A stretch of DNA of 64,000 bases from Cyclobacteriaceae bacterium (GCA_026129485.1 JAHCHY010000002.1:124001-188000), one strand, 5' to 3'; positions 35,326-43,629 are shown, counted from the first letter of the stretch. Numbers and translations are program-made. The notes: generated by a model not told the origin, from the letters alone.

Positions 35326-35685
35326 CTATGCTACCTCAGCACACTCTTCTTCCTTTAACATATCCGCTGCCTTCATAGCATTCAGCTTTATAGCTTCGAG
35401 GTATTCGTGTGGGCAATCGGGCTGAACGGTAGTGCTGAACAGTTGCACACCATCTTCCAACCGGTTCACTTTTTGAATGTCGGCCACGCCTGCAAATTTC
35501 CAGGTTACCTTCATTGCATAGCTGCTTTTAAAGGTAGTTTGCTCCAGCCAGCCCAGCACGCTTGCCTTTTCCATAGCCCATGCCACCTCATCGGCCCGTA
35601 CCAGCCGCAACTGCTCATCGAACTGTGCGGGGCTGTGGCCACCGTTCACAACCTGAAAAACCAATTTAACTAAGTACCAATTCAT
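35326..35685 (-). CDS. DUF4288 domain-containing protein
   Basis: A soluble protein of 119 residues beginning MNWYLVKLVFQVV, followed by QFDEQLRLVRADEVAWAMEKASVLGWLEQ and WKFAGVADIQKV. This matches DUF4288, a small domain of unknown function found mainly in Bacteroidota and Cyanobacteria. There is no signal peptide or membrane helix. It is followed by the bidirectional terminator at 35260-35303 and preceded by the palindrome at 35694-35740, so it is probably a single-gene transcript. Confidence 0.7.
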   Translation of the reverse strand: MNWYLVKLVFQVVNGGHSPAQFDEQLRLVRADEVAWAMEKASVLGWLEQTTFKSSYAMKVTWKFAGVADIQKVNRLEDGVQLFSTTVQPDCPHEYLEAIKLNAMKAADMLKEEECAEVA

Positions 35686-35693
35686 GGGAGCTG

Positions 35694-35740
35694 GTTACTG
35701 GCTGCTGGTTGCTCTATTCCAGTAACGAGCAACCAGTAAC
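35694..35740. repeat. Intergenic palindrome (GTTACTGG family)
   Basis: GTTACTGG...TTGCTC on the left pairs with GAGCAACCAGTAAC on the right (35727-35740), with an extra CTGCTGG unit bulged on the left arm; a T-run follows. It lies downstream of the LiaF-like gene and can act as its terminator region. Confidence 0.5.
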
Positions 35741-35744
35741 TTTT

Positions 35745-36470
35745 TTAATTATAACTTTTGATTTCCACTCCGCCAAACATGGCAAAACCGGTAATGACCA
35801 GCTTTTTTCCATTAGCTGGCACTTGCGGTGTGCTTCGCTTATCATCAAAGGCGCCCAATATGGCTGTAATGTCAGATTTGATTTCCCAGTTGGAAGGCAC
35901 TACCAATTTTACACCACCAAATAATTGTACCACATCAATCACTACGGTGCCATTTATGTCAGCCTGGGTAAGGTCAATCTCGGTACCTCCAAAAATGCAG
36001 GTTGATTCACCGCCCTTGAATTGCTTGGAAAACACTTTCTTTTTGGCACCGCCAAATATGGTAGTGATGTCGAAATAATCTTCTCCACCCTCATCCACAT
36101 TTATAATACCATCACCGGCCAGGGATTTACGGGCTTCCCGTGAAGGCCCCCACAGTGCACGCCCCACAATGTAGCCGCCTACTATAATTATCCCGACCGG
36201 AAGCGCCAGCCGCCTTACGCTAAAATCGAGATAGGCAATGTCATCTATCAGGAAGAATGAGCCGACCAGGATCAGCACCAGCCAACCGATGCCCTCAAAC
36301 CTGCGGCTGAAGCCAAAGCATAAGCCCAGTGCAATTAATAACGTCTTCCACGAAAAGAACCAGTGTGGAAAATATAATAAGTCCATCTTCTTCAGTAGCA
36401 TAATGCTACCGATGGCCAGGATCAGTCCGCCTACCCAAATACTGCTGCTTAATTTTTTTGTGTTGCTCAT
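35745..36470 (-). CDS. LiaF-like membrane protein (LiaF transmembrane and C-terminal domains)
   Basis: A protein of about 241 residues with four closely spaced N-terminal membrane helices (SIWVGGLILAIGSIMLL, WKTLLIALGLCFGF and two more to residue 105) and a C-terminal beta-helix built from repeated FGG turns (TTIFGGAKKKV, STCIFGGTEIDL, VVQLFGGVKLVV, GFAMFGGVEI). This is the DUF5668 plus LiaF C-terminal arrangement. LiaF of Firmicutes restrains a cell-envelope stress two-component system; in Bacteroidota no partner is established and none is adjacent here. The ATG at 36470 (MSNTKKL) is preferred to the earlier codon at 36494. Confidence 0.82.
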   Translation of the reverse strand: MSNTKKLSSSIWVGGLILAIGSIMLLKKMDLLYFPHWFFSWKTLLIALGLCFGFSRRFEGIGWLVLILVGSFFLIDDIAYLDFSVRRLALPVGIIIVGGYIVGRALWGPSREARKSLAGDGIINVDEGGEDYFDITTIFGGAKKKVFSKQFKGGESTCIFGGTEIDLTQADINGTVVIDVVQLFGGVKLVVPSNWEIKSDITAILGAFDDKRSTPQVPANGKKLVITGFAMFGGVEIKSYN

Positions 36471-36600
36471 AGTGCCATTGTTTTGTGATATCAAAATAAC
36501 GGCACAACATCGGCCTGAGCGATGGAGGATAGGCTACCGGCCGGTGAAAGTCGGTGAAAGCGGGGTTTGAGGGGGGCGAAAGCGGAGTGCGGATTGGCAA

Positions 36601-36734
36601 TCCAATATCATTTAGTTAAGAGGCTTCCAAATCATGTACGACCCTTCGGGGTCGAATGATTATAGCCAGCAACATTTTCTACAAACATTCGACTCCGAAG
36701 GGGTCGAACAAATGGCTTAACTAAACGACATCGG
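36601..36734. repeat. 134-bp imperfect palindrome (GACCCCGAAGGGGTCG family)
   Basis: Outer arms at 36601-36620 and 36715-36734 share 17 of 20 bases in inverted orientation (CATTTAGTTAAG / CTTAACTAAACG). Two inner arms, near 36639 and 36690, each contain CGACCCCTTCGG-like sequence that can pair with itself or with each other. This fills most of the 307-base gap between the LiaF-like start and the DUF5694 stop; nothing else is visible there. Confidence 0.65.
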
Positions 36735-36777
36735 ATCACAAATCAATAATCACAAATCATGAGCCGACAAATAGCGC

Positions 36778-37560
36778 TTATTTCAACGCTGTCAGTTCCA
36801 CAATTTCAAAGTCGGCAGAATCGCCAATCAGGTCTTGCAAAATTTTAGTGTGTCCCGAACCGTAAAGAATCAGCACGCGATCATCGGGCTTAAAATTTAA
36901 GCGCGTCAGGTTGTTGTAAATACGCAGGTTTCGTTTATACCAATCGGCAACCAGGTCAGCGCCCGGATAGCGGTTGTCTTTTCCTACTTTGGCAATGGCG
37001 AGGTAAAGTTCATGCGATTTAGCAATGTAGGATGCGCTGTTGATGTGCTCAAAGAACTGAGTGATTGTACTCTCTCGTAATTTTTGATTTTCAGCAGCCA
37101 TGAATGCCGGCATTGATCCCATCAACTTCATAAACTCATCGAACTTGCCCGTCTGAGCCAGGTGCATGACACTATCCATTTCGAAAGGGGCTTTTGCATC
37201 AATGGCATAAACCTCTTTAAGGTTTAATTTCCTTGCCAAACGATAACCAATCTGTTCGGTTTCATTTCTTTGCTCCTTAGATTTTCCTGTTAAATATGCC
37301 TGGTAGCTTTGTGTAAGTTTAGCCTGACTTTCGATAGGATATTCCAGGCATATTTTAGTTGGCTTGAAAGTAGCGAGCAGGTTAACAAATTCTTCTATCT
37401 CCTTCTGTCGTTTAGGAGCGAGGACATCATCTGCTTCCATATTAAAAGCATCAAGTCCGGGATTGCCCATGTGGTATGTGCCGAGCACCAGAACTTGTGT
37501 TTGTGAGAAGGCTGAATGAGCACACAGGGCTACAACTAAAGTAAGGGCGAGTTTCTTCAT
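36778..37560 (-). CDS. DUF5694 secreted protein, TraB/Tiki-like fold
   Basis: A 260-residue protein with a signal peptide (cleavage near HSAFSQ) and the two hallmark glycine-histidine motifs of the TraB/Tiki/EreA-like superfamily: LVLGTYHMGNPG near residue 27 and YGSGHTKIL near 237. The glutamates KICLEYP near 70 fit the proposed metal site. Members of this superfamily include metalloproteases and hydrolases; the activity of DUF5694 is not known. It stands alone between the 134-bp palindrome and a gap of 211 bases. Confidence 0.72.
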   Translation of the reverse strand: MKKLALTLVVALCAHSAFSQTQVLVLGTYHMGNPGLDAFNMEADDVLAPKRQKEIEEFVNLLATFKPTKICLEYPIESQAKLTQSYQAYLTGKSKEQRNETEQIGYRLARKLNLKEVYAIDAKAPFEMDSVMHLAQTGKFDEFMKLMGSMPAFMAAENQKLRESTITQFFEHINSASYIAKSHELYLAIAKVGKDNRYPGADLVADWYKRNLRIYNNLTRLNFKPDDRVLILYGSGHTKILQDLIGDSADFEIVELTALK

Positions 37561-37771
37561 GTTACGCTTTTTTTTGTACTTAGACGCACCCTGTGGCCCG
37601 TAGCGTTACAGTTTGCCATTCATTTTTTCAACTTATTTCCCAGCGATTTAAAGTTTCACGTATTAAGTTTCAACCTATAACGATGGTAAAGAAATCGGTA
37701 AGAAACAGGTTTGCGTTTGTTGCGGGTGAAAAGTAATCACCTCCTCACCCGCTAACCTGGGGCCCCATCCA

Positions 37772-38269
37772 TTACTTATCTCCAAAATCCCGATTCCAGA
37801 AAGCGGGCGGCTCCACGCCCAATGCGCGCAAATACACATACATCTGCGCACGGTGGTGAATCTCGTTATCGATAAAATAAAAGATAGACGACCAAATACT
37901 ACCTTCATATTGGCCAAACGTTACAATGCGCTCGTGGAAACGTTCATTTGAAATTTCAGGCCAGTACCTGGTAATATCTGCATCGGCTTTATCCCACAGC
38001 TCCAGCGCTTTTGCTTTGGTTGCAAAAGATAAATCTTCCTGCAGCTTTTCTGTTCCGCCCGTTACAATCTGCTTTACCCCGGGGCCTGCAATAGCCAACA
38101 ACTCGCTGATCAAAGCAGCTGGCGTGCGCATGCCACCAATCGAAAATTCAAAAAAATCCTTTTCGGGAAACGCCTCGATTACCCTTCGGGTTAATTGCCT
38201 GTGCCCCATCCAATGCTTGAATAATTCCTGCGAGGTGATTACCTGCTGCTGTGTTGTTGTCTGCTCCAT
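37772..38269 (-). CDS. DinB-like four-helix protein
   Basis: A second DinB/YfiT-like protein, 165 residues, with the helix-bundle layout and a C-terminal metal-binding motif NEIHHRAQMYVYLRALG near residue 137. The N-terminal helix has HWMGHRQLTRRV with the other possible ligand. There is no close sequence similarity to the one at 18470 beyond the fold pattern. The gene is preceded by two palindromes (38271-38297 and 38311-38336), suggesting controlled expression. Substrate unknown. Confidence 0.82.
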   Translation of the reverse strand: MEQTTTQQQVITSQELFKHWMGHRQLTRRVIEAFPEKDFFEFSIGGMRTPAALISELLAIAGPGVKQIVTGGTEKLQEDLSFATKAKALELWDKADADITRYWPEISNERFHERIVTFGQYEGSIWSSIFYFIDNEIHHRAQMYVYLRALGVEPPAFWNRDFGDK

Positions 38270-38270
38270 A

Positions 38271-38297
38271 ACTGTATCTGTTTTAATTTGATACAGT
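38271..38297 (-). promoter_or_regulatory. Inverted repeat adjoining the DinB-like start codon
   Basis: ACTGTATC (38271-38278) and GATACAGT (38290-38297) form a perfect 8-bp inverted repeat with an 11-base spacer. The left arm is one base from the start codon, so a protein bound here or an mRNA hairpin would block expression. Confidence 0.45.
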
Positions 38298-38310
38298 AAA
38301 GTTGAAGCAG

Positions 38311-38336
38311 CCTGCTGACAGCCGTATGTCAGCAGG
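38311..38336 (-). promoter_or_regulatory. Perfect 10-bp inverted repeat upstream of the DinB-like gene
   Basis: CCTGCTGACA and TGTCAGCAGG flank a six-base centre. It lies about 42 bases upstream of the DinB-like start and 87 bases after the peroxidase stop. It could be an operator or a terminator hairpin for the upstream gene; no long T-run follows on the minus strand, favouring an operator. Confidence 0.45.
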
Positions 38337-38422
38337 AATAAAGGCCTGAAAAAATTATTGAGCTTTTTTACCGGAGCGCAAAAGGCGTCTAATACTTATA
38401 TAAAGAGTCTTGACACCTTTTC

Positions 38423-38968
38423 TTAGAGCTTTTGAACCAGCTTTTCATCCAGCGGCTCTACACCGGAGCTAAAGTAGGTAACGGACTCGCCATCTTCGCT
38501 TACTAAGTATTTGGCAAAATTCCAGTCCGGCTTTTTACCGGTTTTAGCCTGCAACCATTGATATAAAGGGTGCTGATCACTCCCTTTTACAGAGATTTTT
38601 TCGAACATCTGAAACTGCACGCCATAATTGCGCTCGCAAAACGCAGCTATGTCTTCGTTGCTTCCGGGTTCCTGCCAAAGAAAATTGTTGGCCGGAAAGC
38701 CCAAGACTTTTACGCGCTCGCCAAATTGTTCGTGCAGCTTTTCAAGCCCGGCATATTGCGGGGTTTTACCACATTTGGAAGCCGTGTTTACGATCAATAT
38801 TTTCCTGCCCTTATACTGGCTGAAATCAATCTCCTTACCATCGAGGCTCTTGATTCTAAAATCGTAAATCGATTTAGCCACCGGTCCGCTGGGTGATTTT
38901 GAAAGTTTTGATGATAGAAATGCGCCTAAGCTCACGATAATTACAATTATGATCCAGGATTTTTTCAT
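38423..38968 (-). CDS. Glutathione peroxidase-family thiol peroxidase, membrane-anchored
   Basis: Reduces hydrogen or organic peroxides, in this subgroup with thioredoxin. The active site has a Cys in NTASKCGKTPQY (no selenocysteine), Gln in PANNFLWQEPG and Trp-Asn in KPDWNFAKYL. The second Cys in FCERNYGVQF is the resolving residue of two-Cys thioredoxin-type enzymes. The N terminus has a membrane helix (SWIIIVIIVSLGAFL). The start at 38968 is preferred because GGTGAGG lies just before it. It follows the next gene on the same strand by 28 bases, forming a tandem pair. Confidence 0.92.
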   Translation of the reverse strand: MKKSWIIIVIIVSLGAFLSSKLSKSPSGPVAKSIYDFRIKSLDGKEIDFSQYKGRKILIVNTASKCGKTPQYAGLEKLHEQFGERVKVLGFPANNFLWQEPGSNEDIAAFCERNYGVQFQMFEKISVKGSDQHPLYQWLQAKTGKKPDWNFAKYLVSEDGESVTYFSSGVEPLDEKLVQKL

Positions 38969-38996
38969 GACCTCACCTTGAGGCAGCATTTAAAAT

Positions 38997-39491
38997 TTAC
39001 AGTGCATCCACAATCTGCGGATCGAGCGGTTTTACCTTCGAGCTGAAGAATGTAACGGTGCCATCGGGTTTCACTAAGTACTTGCAGAAATTCCACGTGG
39101 GTTCCTGCCCGGTTTTATCTTTCAGGAGCGCATACAACGGATGCTGGTCATCGCCCTTTACGGAAATTTTTTCAAACATCTGAAAGGTTACGCCATAGTT
39201 GGCTTTACAGAATTCTGCAATCTGCATGTTGGTGCCCGGCTCCTGACCGCCAAAGTTGTTGGCCGGAAAGCCCAGTATCGTAACCTTGCTGCCAAGCTGC
39301 TCGTGCAGCTTTTGTAATTCTTCATACTGTGGAGTGTAGCCACACTTGGAAGCCGTGTTTACAATCAGCAATGTTTTGCCTTTGTAAGCTGAGAAATCAA
39401 CCTGCTTGCCATCCAGGCTGTTGACCTTAAAATCATAAATAGAGGGTGCGCTCATCACGAATGCGAATAAGAGTGTTAATGCCAGTTTCAT
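38997..39491 (-). CDS. Glutathione peroxidase-family thiol peroxidase, secreted
   Basis: A 164-residue paralogue of the neighbouring gene with the same catalytic set: Cys in NTASKCGYTPQY, Gln in PANNFGGQEPG, Trp-Asn in EPTWNFCKYL and resolving Cys in FCKANYGVTF. It has a short signal peptide instead of a fixed membrane helix. Both copies share the SIYDFKVNSLDGK-type start of the mature domain, showing that they arose by tandem duplication. The two probably protect the periplasm from peroxides. Confidence 0.92.
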   Translation of the reverse strand: MKLALTLLFAFVMSAPSIYDFKVNSLDGKQVDFSAYKGKTLLIVNTASKCGYTPQYEELQKLHEQLGSKVTILGFPANNFGGQEPGTNMQIAEFCKANYGVTFQMFEKISVKGDDQHPLYALLKDKTGQEPTWNFCKYLVKPDGTVTFFSSKVKPLDPQIVDAL

Positions 39492-39550
39492 ATTTCAGGA
39501 GTTTATGTGTTTCTAACAAAAAAGCGAGCCTGTTTGTTCAAGACCTGAAT

Positions 39551-40087
39551 TTACACTTTTTCCGGGCTATTCTGCCAGATCCTGAAAATGTAAACCGGGT
39601 TTCCGTGATAAATGGTTCGTTTATCAATGATCAGGCCGTTTTTAGCAGCTACTTTCTGAGAAGGCAGGTTGCTTTCGCTGATAATGGAAATAAGTGAGCT
39701 TGAAAAATTATTTTCAAACGCAAGCTCCTTACACTTCCGGGCTGCTTCAATGGCATAACCTTTATTCCAGAATTCAGGCAGCAACGAATAAGCGATCTCC
39801 AACTCTTCCACGCCATCTACTTCCTGTACCAGCAAGCCTGCATGACCGACCAACCGCCCGCCTGATTTTTCAATCAAAGCGTTCATACCGCCACGACCCT
39901 GTTCATAACGCAACCGCTGCTTTGCGTACCACTTCTCGCATTCCCGTAAAGGAATATCCTGTTCTTCCACCCAATACTGATGTGCACGCGGGTCTTCAAA
40001 GAATTTCAACCATTGTGAAAAATCGTTTTCGTCAATAGCCCGAAACAAAAGTCGTTCGGTTTGCCGGCTATGAAGCAGGTAACGCAT
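39551..40087 (-). CDS. GNAT acetyltransferase (RimJ/RimL type)
   Basis: A 178-residue N-acetyltransferase. It begins LLHSRQTERLLFRAIDENDFSQW, the usual beta-1 and first helix of RimJ/RimL-type enzymes, and has the acetyl-CoA pyrophosphate loop in LPEFWNKGYAIEAARKCKELAFE near residue 100 and the closing strand pattern SQKVAAKNGLIID near 150. The acceptor (ribosomal protein, small molecule or other) cannot be told. It is 6 bases downstream of argS on the same strand. Confidence 0.88.
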   Translation of the reverse strand: MRYLLHSRQTERLLFRAIDENDFSQWLKFFEDPRAHQYWVEEQDIPLRECEKWYAKQRLRYEQGRGGMNALIEKSGGRLVGHAGLLVQEVDGVEELEIAYSLLPEFWNKGYAIEAARKCKELAFENNFSSSLISIISESNLPSQKVAAKNGLIIDKRTIYHGNPVYIFRIWQNSPEKV

Positions 40088-40093
40088 GGCTGG

Positions 40094-41881
40094 CTACATT
40101 CTTTCCGGTACACGAATGCCCAGCAAGGCCATCGCCTTCTTAATCGTATCGGCAGTAGTCTGCGAAAAGGCAACACGGAACTTCAGCTTACCGGCATCGC
40201 TTTCGCTGAAAATGGGGATGGCCTGGTAAAACTGGTTGTATTCTTTGGCCAGCTCGTAGGCGTAATTGACAATAATGGCAGGGGAATATTCGCGCGCGGC
40301 CTCCTGCACTTTGGCCGGATATTGGTTTATTTTAAAAATGATGGCACGCTCGGCAGACTCCAAGGCGGAAACATCTTTAAGCACCTTTGCATCGGGAGCA
40401 ATGTTCAGACTTGATGCTTTACGCAAAATAGCTTTAATGCGCGCGTGCGTGTATTGAATAAACGGCCCGGTGTGCCCCTGTAACTGTATCGACTCGTTCG
40501 GGTCGAACATCATGCGTTTTTTCGGATCGACTTTCAGCAGGAAGAATTTTAGTGCGCTCAGGCCGATCATTTCGGCAAGCTCATCAATCTCCTGGGCAGT
40601 CATCTCATCTACTTTGCCCAACTCCTGAGTTTGCGCACGAGCAGCATCCACCATTTCCTGCATCAGGTCATCGGCATCCACTACCGTACCTTCACGGCTT
40701 TTCATTTTGCCGGTAGGTAAATCCACCATACCATATGAAAGATGGTAACACTGTTTCGCCCATTCGTAGCCCAGCTTGTCGAGAATCAGGAACAACACTT
40801 TAAAGTGATACTCCTGCTCGTTGCCAACAGTATAGACCTGTCCTTCAATTTTCGGGAAATCGCGGAAACGAAGGATAGCTGTACCAATATCCTGCGTCAT
40901 GTACACCGAAGTGCCATCCGACCGCAATAATACTTTTTGATCGAGGCCATCATCCGTAAGATCAACCCACACCGAGCCATCGTCTTTCTTAAAGAAAATT
41001 CCTTTCTCTACCCCTTTTAATACTTCGTCTTTACCGAGCAAATAGGTGTCTGATTCGTAGTACAGCTTATCGAAGTCAACGCCCATGCGTTTGTAGGTAA
41101 CATCAAAGCCGCTATACACCCAGCCGTTCATGGTTTTCCAAAGCTGTACGGTTTCTGCATCTTTGGCTTCCCACTTTTGCAGCATATCAATCGCCAACTT
41201 CATAATAGGCGCCTGCTTCTCTGCTTCCTCTTTGCTTACGCCTTTCTCTTCTAATTCTTTTACCTGTGCTTTGTAGTGCTTATCAAACTCTACATAATAT
41301 TTACCTACCAGTTTATCACCTTTCAGGCCGCTGCTTTCCGGTGTTTCACCGTTGCCATACAGTTTCCACGCGGCCATGCTCTTGCAAATGTGTATACCAC
41401 GATCGTTAATGATCTGCACCTTGTGTACGGTATAGCCAACGGCTTTATAAAGTTCGGCTACACTGTATCCCAAAAAATTATTGCGCAAATGCCCGAGGTG
41501 CAACGGCTTGTTGGTGTTGGGTGATGAGTATTCAATCATGATCTCCTTTCCGTTATCCGGAAGCGAACCATAATTTTTGTTTGCATAAATAACCGCAAAC
41601 ACTTCAGCCCACACCTTGTCGGCTATCACTAAGTTTAAAAAACCTTTCACCACGTTGAAGTGGTTTACGATTCCGGAATACTCCACTAAGTAATTACCAA
41701 TGGCGTTAGCCGTTTCTTCCGGTTTTAGTTTTGAAATCCGCGTAAGCGGAAAGCACACCAGCGTATGCGAGCCTTCAAACTCAGCATTGGTTGGTTGCAG
41801 TTGTAGCTGTTCAACCGATTGATTGAATAAAACAGAAACTGCTTTTTGTATTTCAGTACGAAGAGATTGTTCTAAATTCAT
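40094..41881 (-). CDS. argS: Arginyl-tRNA synthetase
   Basis: Class I aminoacyl-tRNA synthetase charging tRNA-Arg. The 595 residues contain the N-terminal Add-1 domain, the HIGH motif HLGH in NKPLHLGHLRN near residue 128, the KMSKS-like GKMKSREGTVV near 385 and a C-terminal DALR anticodon-binding domain from about 475 (QYTHARIKAILRKA). Length and motifs are normal. The 14-base tandem repeats of 41885-41926 lie directly upstream, between it and the deoxyhypusine synthase-like gene. Confidence 0.97.
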   Translation of the reverse strand: MNLEQSLRTEIQKAVSVLFNQSVEQLQLQPTNAEFEGSHTLVCFPLTRISKLKPEETANAIGNYLVEYSGIVNHFNVVKGFLNLVIADKVWAEVFAVIYANKNYGSLPDNGKEIMIEYSSPNTNKPLHLGHLRNNFLGYSVAELYKAVGYTVHKVQIINDRGIHICKSMAAWKLYGNGETPESSGLKGDKLVGKYYVEFDKHYKAQVKELEEKGVSKEEAEKQAPIMKLAIDMLQKWEAKDAETVQLWKTMNGWVYSGFDVTYKRMGVDFDKLYYESDTYLLGKDEVLKGVEKGIFFKKDDGSVWVDLTDDGLDQKVLLRSDGTSVYMTQDIGTAILRFRDFPKIEGQVYTVGNEQEYHFKVLFLILDKLGYEWAKQCYHLSYGMVDLPTGKMKSREGTVVDADDLMQEMVDAARAQTQELGKVDEMTAQEIDELAEMIGLSALKFFLLKVDPKKRMMFDPNESIQLQGHTGPFIQYTHARIKAILRKASSLNIAPDAKVLKDVSALESAERAIIFKINQYPAKVQEAAREYSPAIIVNYAYELAKEYNQFYQAIPIFSESDAGKLKFRVAFSQTTADTIKKAMALLGIRVPERM

Positions 41882-41884
41882 AGG

Positions 41885-41971
41885 AGACGTTAGTAGTAAG
41901 ACATTAGTAGTAAGACGTTAGTAGCAAGATATTTTCGTCTTAATACTAACGTCTTGTGTCTTACGTCTAAT
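41885..41971. repeat. Triple 14-bp tandem repeat inside an inverted repeat
   Basis: Three copies of AGAC(G/A)TTAGTAGTA stand head to tail at 41885-41898, 41899-41912 and 41913-41926 (the last with one change). After a short loop, CTTAATACTAACGTCTT and CTTACGTCT at 41938-41968 are complementary, so the array can fold as a hairpin. It fills the 92 bases between argS and the upstream gene. Confidence 0.7.
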
Positions 41972-41973
41972 TA

Positions 41974-42951
41974 TTACATATCAAGAATATACGCAAACAT
42001 TAAAGGCGCTACAATCGTAGCATCGCTTTCTACAATAAACTTCGGAGTTTCAATACTCAGCTTACCCCACGTAATTTTTTCGTTAGGCACAGCACCCGAA
42101 TACGAACCATACGAAGTAGTGCTGTCGCTAATCTGGCAGAAGTAACTCCAGAACGGCACGCCATCCCGTTCCAAATCCTGGTGCAACATCGGCACCACGC
42201 AAATCGGGAAGTCGCCTGCAATACCTCCGCCAATCTGGAAGAAACCAATGCCCTCTTTGCCCGCGTTCTCAGTGTACCAGTCAGCAAGCCACACCATGTA
42301 TTCAATACCGCTCTTCATCGTGCTGGCTTTCAGTTCGCCTGTTAGTACATACGAAGCAAAAATATTCCCCATCGTGCTGTCTTCCCAGCCCGGCACGACC
42401 ATCGGCATGTTGCGCTCGGCTGCGGCAATCATCCAACTGTTTTTCGGGTCGATCTCATAATACTGTTTCAGGTCACCGCTGTTAATCATGCGGAACATAA
42501 ACTCGTGCGGAAACAACCGCTCGCCTTTGTCTTCGGCATCTTTCCACACCTTAAACAAATGCGACTGTAATCTTCTAAACGCTTCTTCTTCGGGAATACA
42601 CGTGTCGGTTACACGGTTCAAATGGTTGCCCAGTAAATCCCACTCGTCTTGCGGAGTGAGGTCGCGGTAGTTCGGAATTCTTTTATAATGCGAGTGCGCC
42701 ACTAAGTTCATAATGTCCTCCTCGAGGTTCGCGCCTGTGCACGAAATAATGTGCACCTTATCCTGGCGGATCATCTCGGCAAAGCTGATGCCCAGCTCGG
42801 CCGTACTCATCGCTCCGGCCAACGAAACCAACATCTTTTTGCCTTCGGCAATGTGCTTTTTATAGCCTTTGGCGGCATCTACCAGCGCGGCAGCGTTGAA
42901 ATGCAGGAAATTCTTTTCAAGAAAGGCAGAAATGGGTCTGTTTTGGCTCAT
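41974..42951 (-). CDS. Deoxyhypusine synthase family protein
   Basis: Deoxyhypusine synthase transfers an aminobutyl group from spermidine to a lysine of eukaryotic/archaeal eIF5A; bacteria lack that target, and bacterial relatives act on polyamines such as homospermidine or have unknown roles. The 325-residue protein keeps the NAD-binding SLAGAMSTAELGISFAEMI region near residue 43, GGGIAGDFPICVVPML near 238 and the catalytic Lys in EKITWGKLS near 297. Arginase and arginine decarboxylase, at the far side of the accessory block, belong to the same metabolism. The ATG at 42951 is clear. Confidence 0.88.
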   Translation of the reverse strand: MSQNRPISAFLEKNFLHFNAAALVDAAKGYKKHIAEGKKMLVSLAGAMSTAELGISFAEMIRQDKVHIISCTGANLEEDIMNLVAHSHYKRIPNYRDLTPQDEWDLLGNHLNRVTDTCIPEEEAFRRLQSHLFKVWKDAEDKGERLFPHEFMFRMINSGDLKQYYEIDPKNSWMIAAAERNMPMVVPGWEDSTMGNIFASYVLTGELKASTMKSGIEYMVWLADWYTENAGKEGIGFFQIGGGIAGDFPICVVPMLHQDLERDGVPFWSYFCQISDSTTSYGSYSGAVPNEKITWGKLSIETPKFIVESDATIVAPLMFAYILDM

Positions 42952-43109
42952 GATTCTTTCAAATTTTGGGCGAAAATACGCAAACCTGTTAAGGATTCAA
43001 GAGTAAAAATACTTTGGGCGGCCTTGTAGAATTTATATTTGGGCGTGCCTCTTTGCACAAGGGACAAACATTTTCGGGGATTTAAAATCAAATAAATTTC
43101 AGCAGGAAG

Positions 43110-43152
43110 TTGAATTTTTACTTATAAGCTATTTATCTTTGTATCTAAGATA
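43110..43152 (+). promoter_or_regulatory. Promoter and candidate operator of the marR gene
   Basis: TATCTTTG at 43134-43141 is a perfect TAnnTTTG -7 box, with TTG at 43110-43112 as a candidate -33 element 21 bases upstream. Directly after the -7 box lies TATCTAAGATA (43142-43152), an 11-base palindrome placed where a repressor would block transcription. The ATG of marR follows at 43158. Confidence 0.55.
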
Positions 43153-43157
43153 TTTAT

Positions 43158-43628
43158 ATGATAAGAAAAAAACAATCCAGCATTACAATTGAAAAGTTCA
43201 GAACTGCAAGCCGACAGTATTCTGATGCTTCAATTTTTATGCACGAAGCCATTGCACGAAAGGCAGGTTTATCAGGTGCAGACCATAAGTATTTAGGGCT
43301 TATACTTCAACACAAAGAATTGACAGCAGGCGACATTGCTAAACTAACAGGGCTAACAACGGGTGCAGTTACAGGCTTACTTGACCGTTTGGAAAAGAAA
43401 AAGTTATTGAAAAGACAGTTTACCAAAGACGACAGGCGAAAGGTAATTATCATTCCGAATATTGAAAATAGTATGAAACTTTTACAACCGATTTTCAGCG
43501 AACTGCAACAAAAAACTACTGCCTTTATCAATTCGTTTTCTGAAAAAGAAATTCAAATCATTGAACGATATTTTACAGAAGCAACCGCCATAATGAACGA
43601 AACAACAGATAATTTAAACAACAAATAA
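43158..43628 (+). CDS. MarR-family transcriptional regulator
   Basis: A 156-residue winged-helix regulator, first gene of the AT-rich accessory part. The DNA-binding region is residues 50-110: DHKYLGLILQHKELTAGDIAKLTGLTTGAVTGLLDRLEKKKLLKRQFTKDDRRKV, with the typical DxR wing. N- and C-terminal helices form the dimer interface. A palindrome overlaps its own promoter, so it probably represses itself and the membrane-protein gene that starts one base after its stop. The ligand is not known. Confidence 0.9.
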   Translation: MIRKKQSSITIEKFRTASRQYSDASIFMHEAIARKAGLSGADHKYLGLILQHKELTAGDIAKLTGLTTGAVTGLLDRLEKKKLLKRQFTKDDRRKVIIIPNIENSMKLLQPIFSELQQKTTAFINSFSEKEIQIIERYFTEATAIMNETTDNLNNK

Positions 43629-43629
43629 G

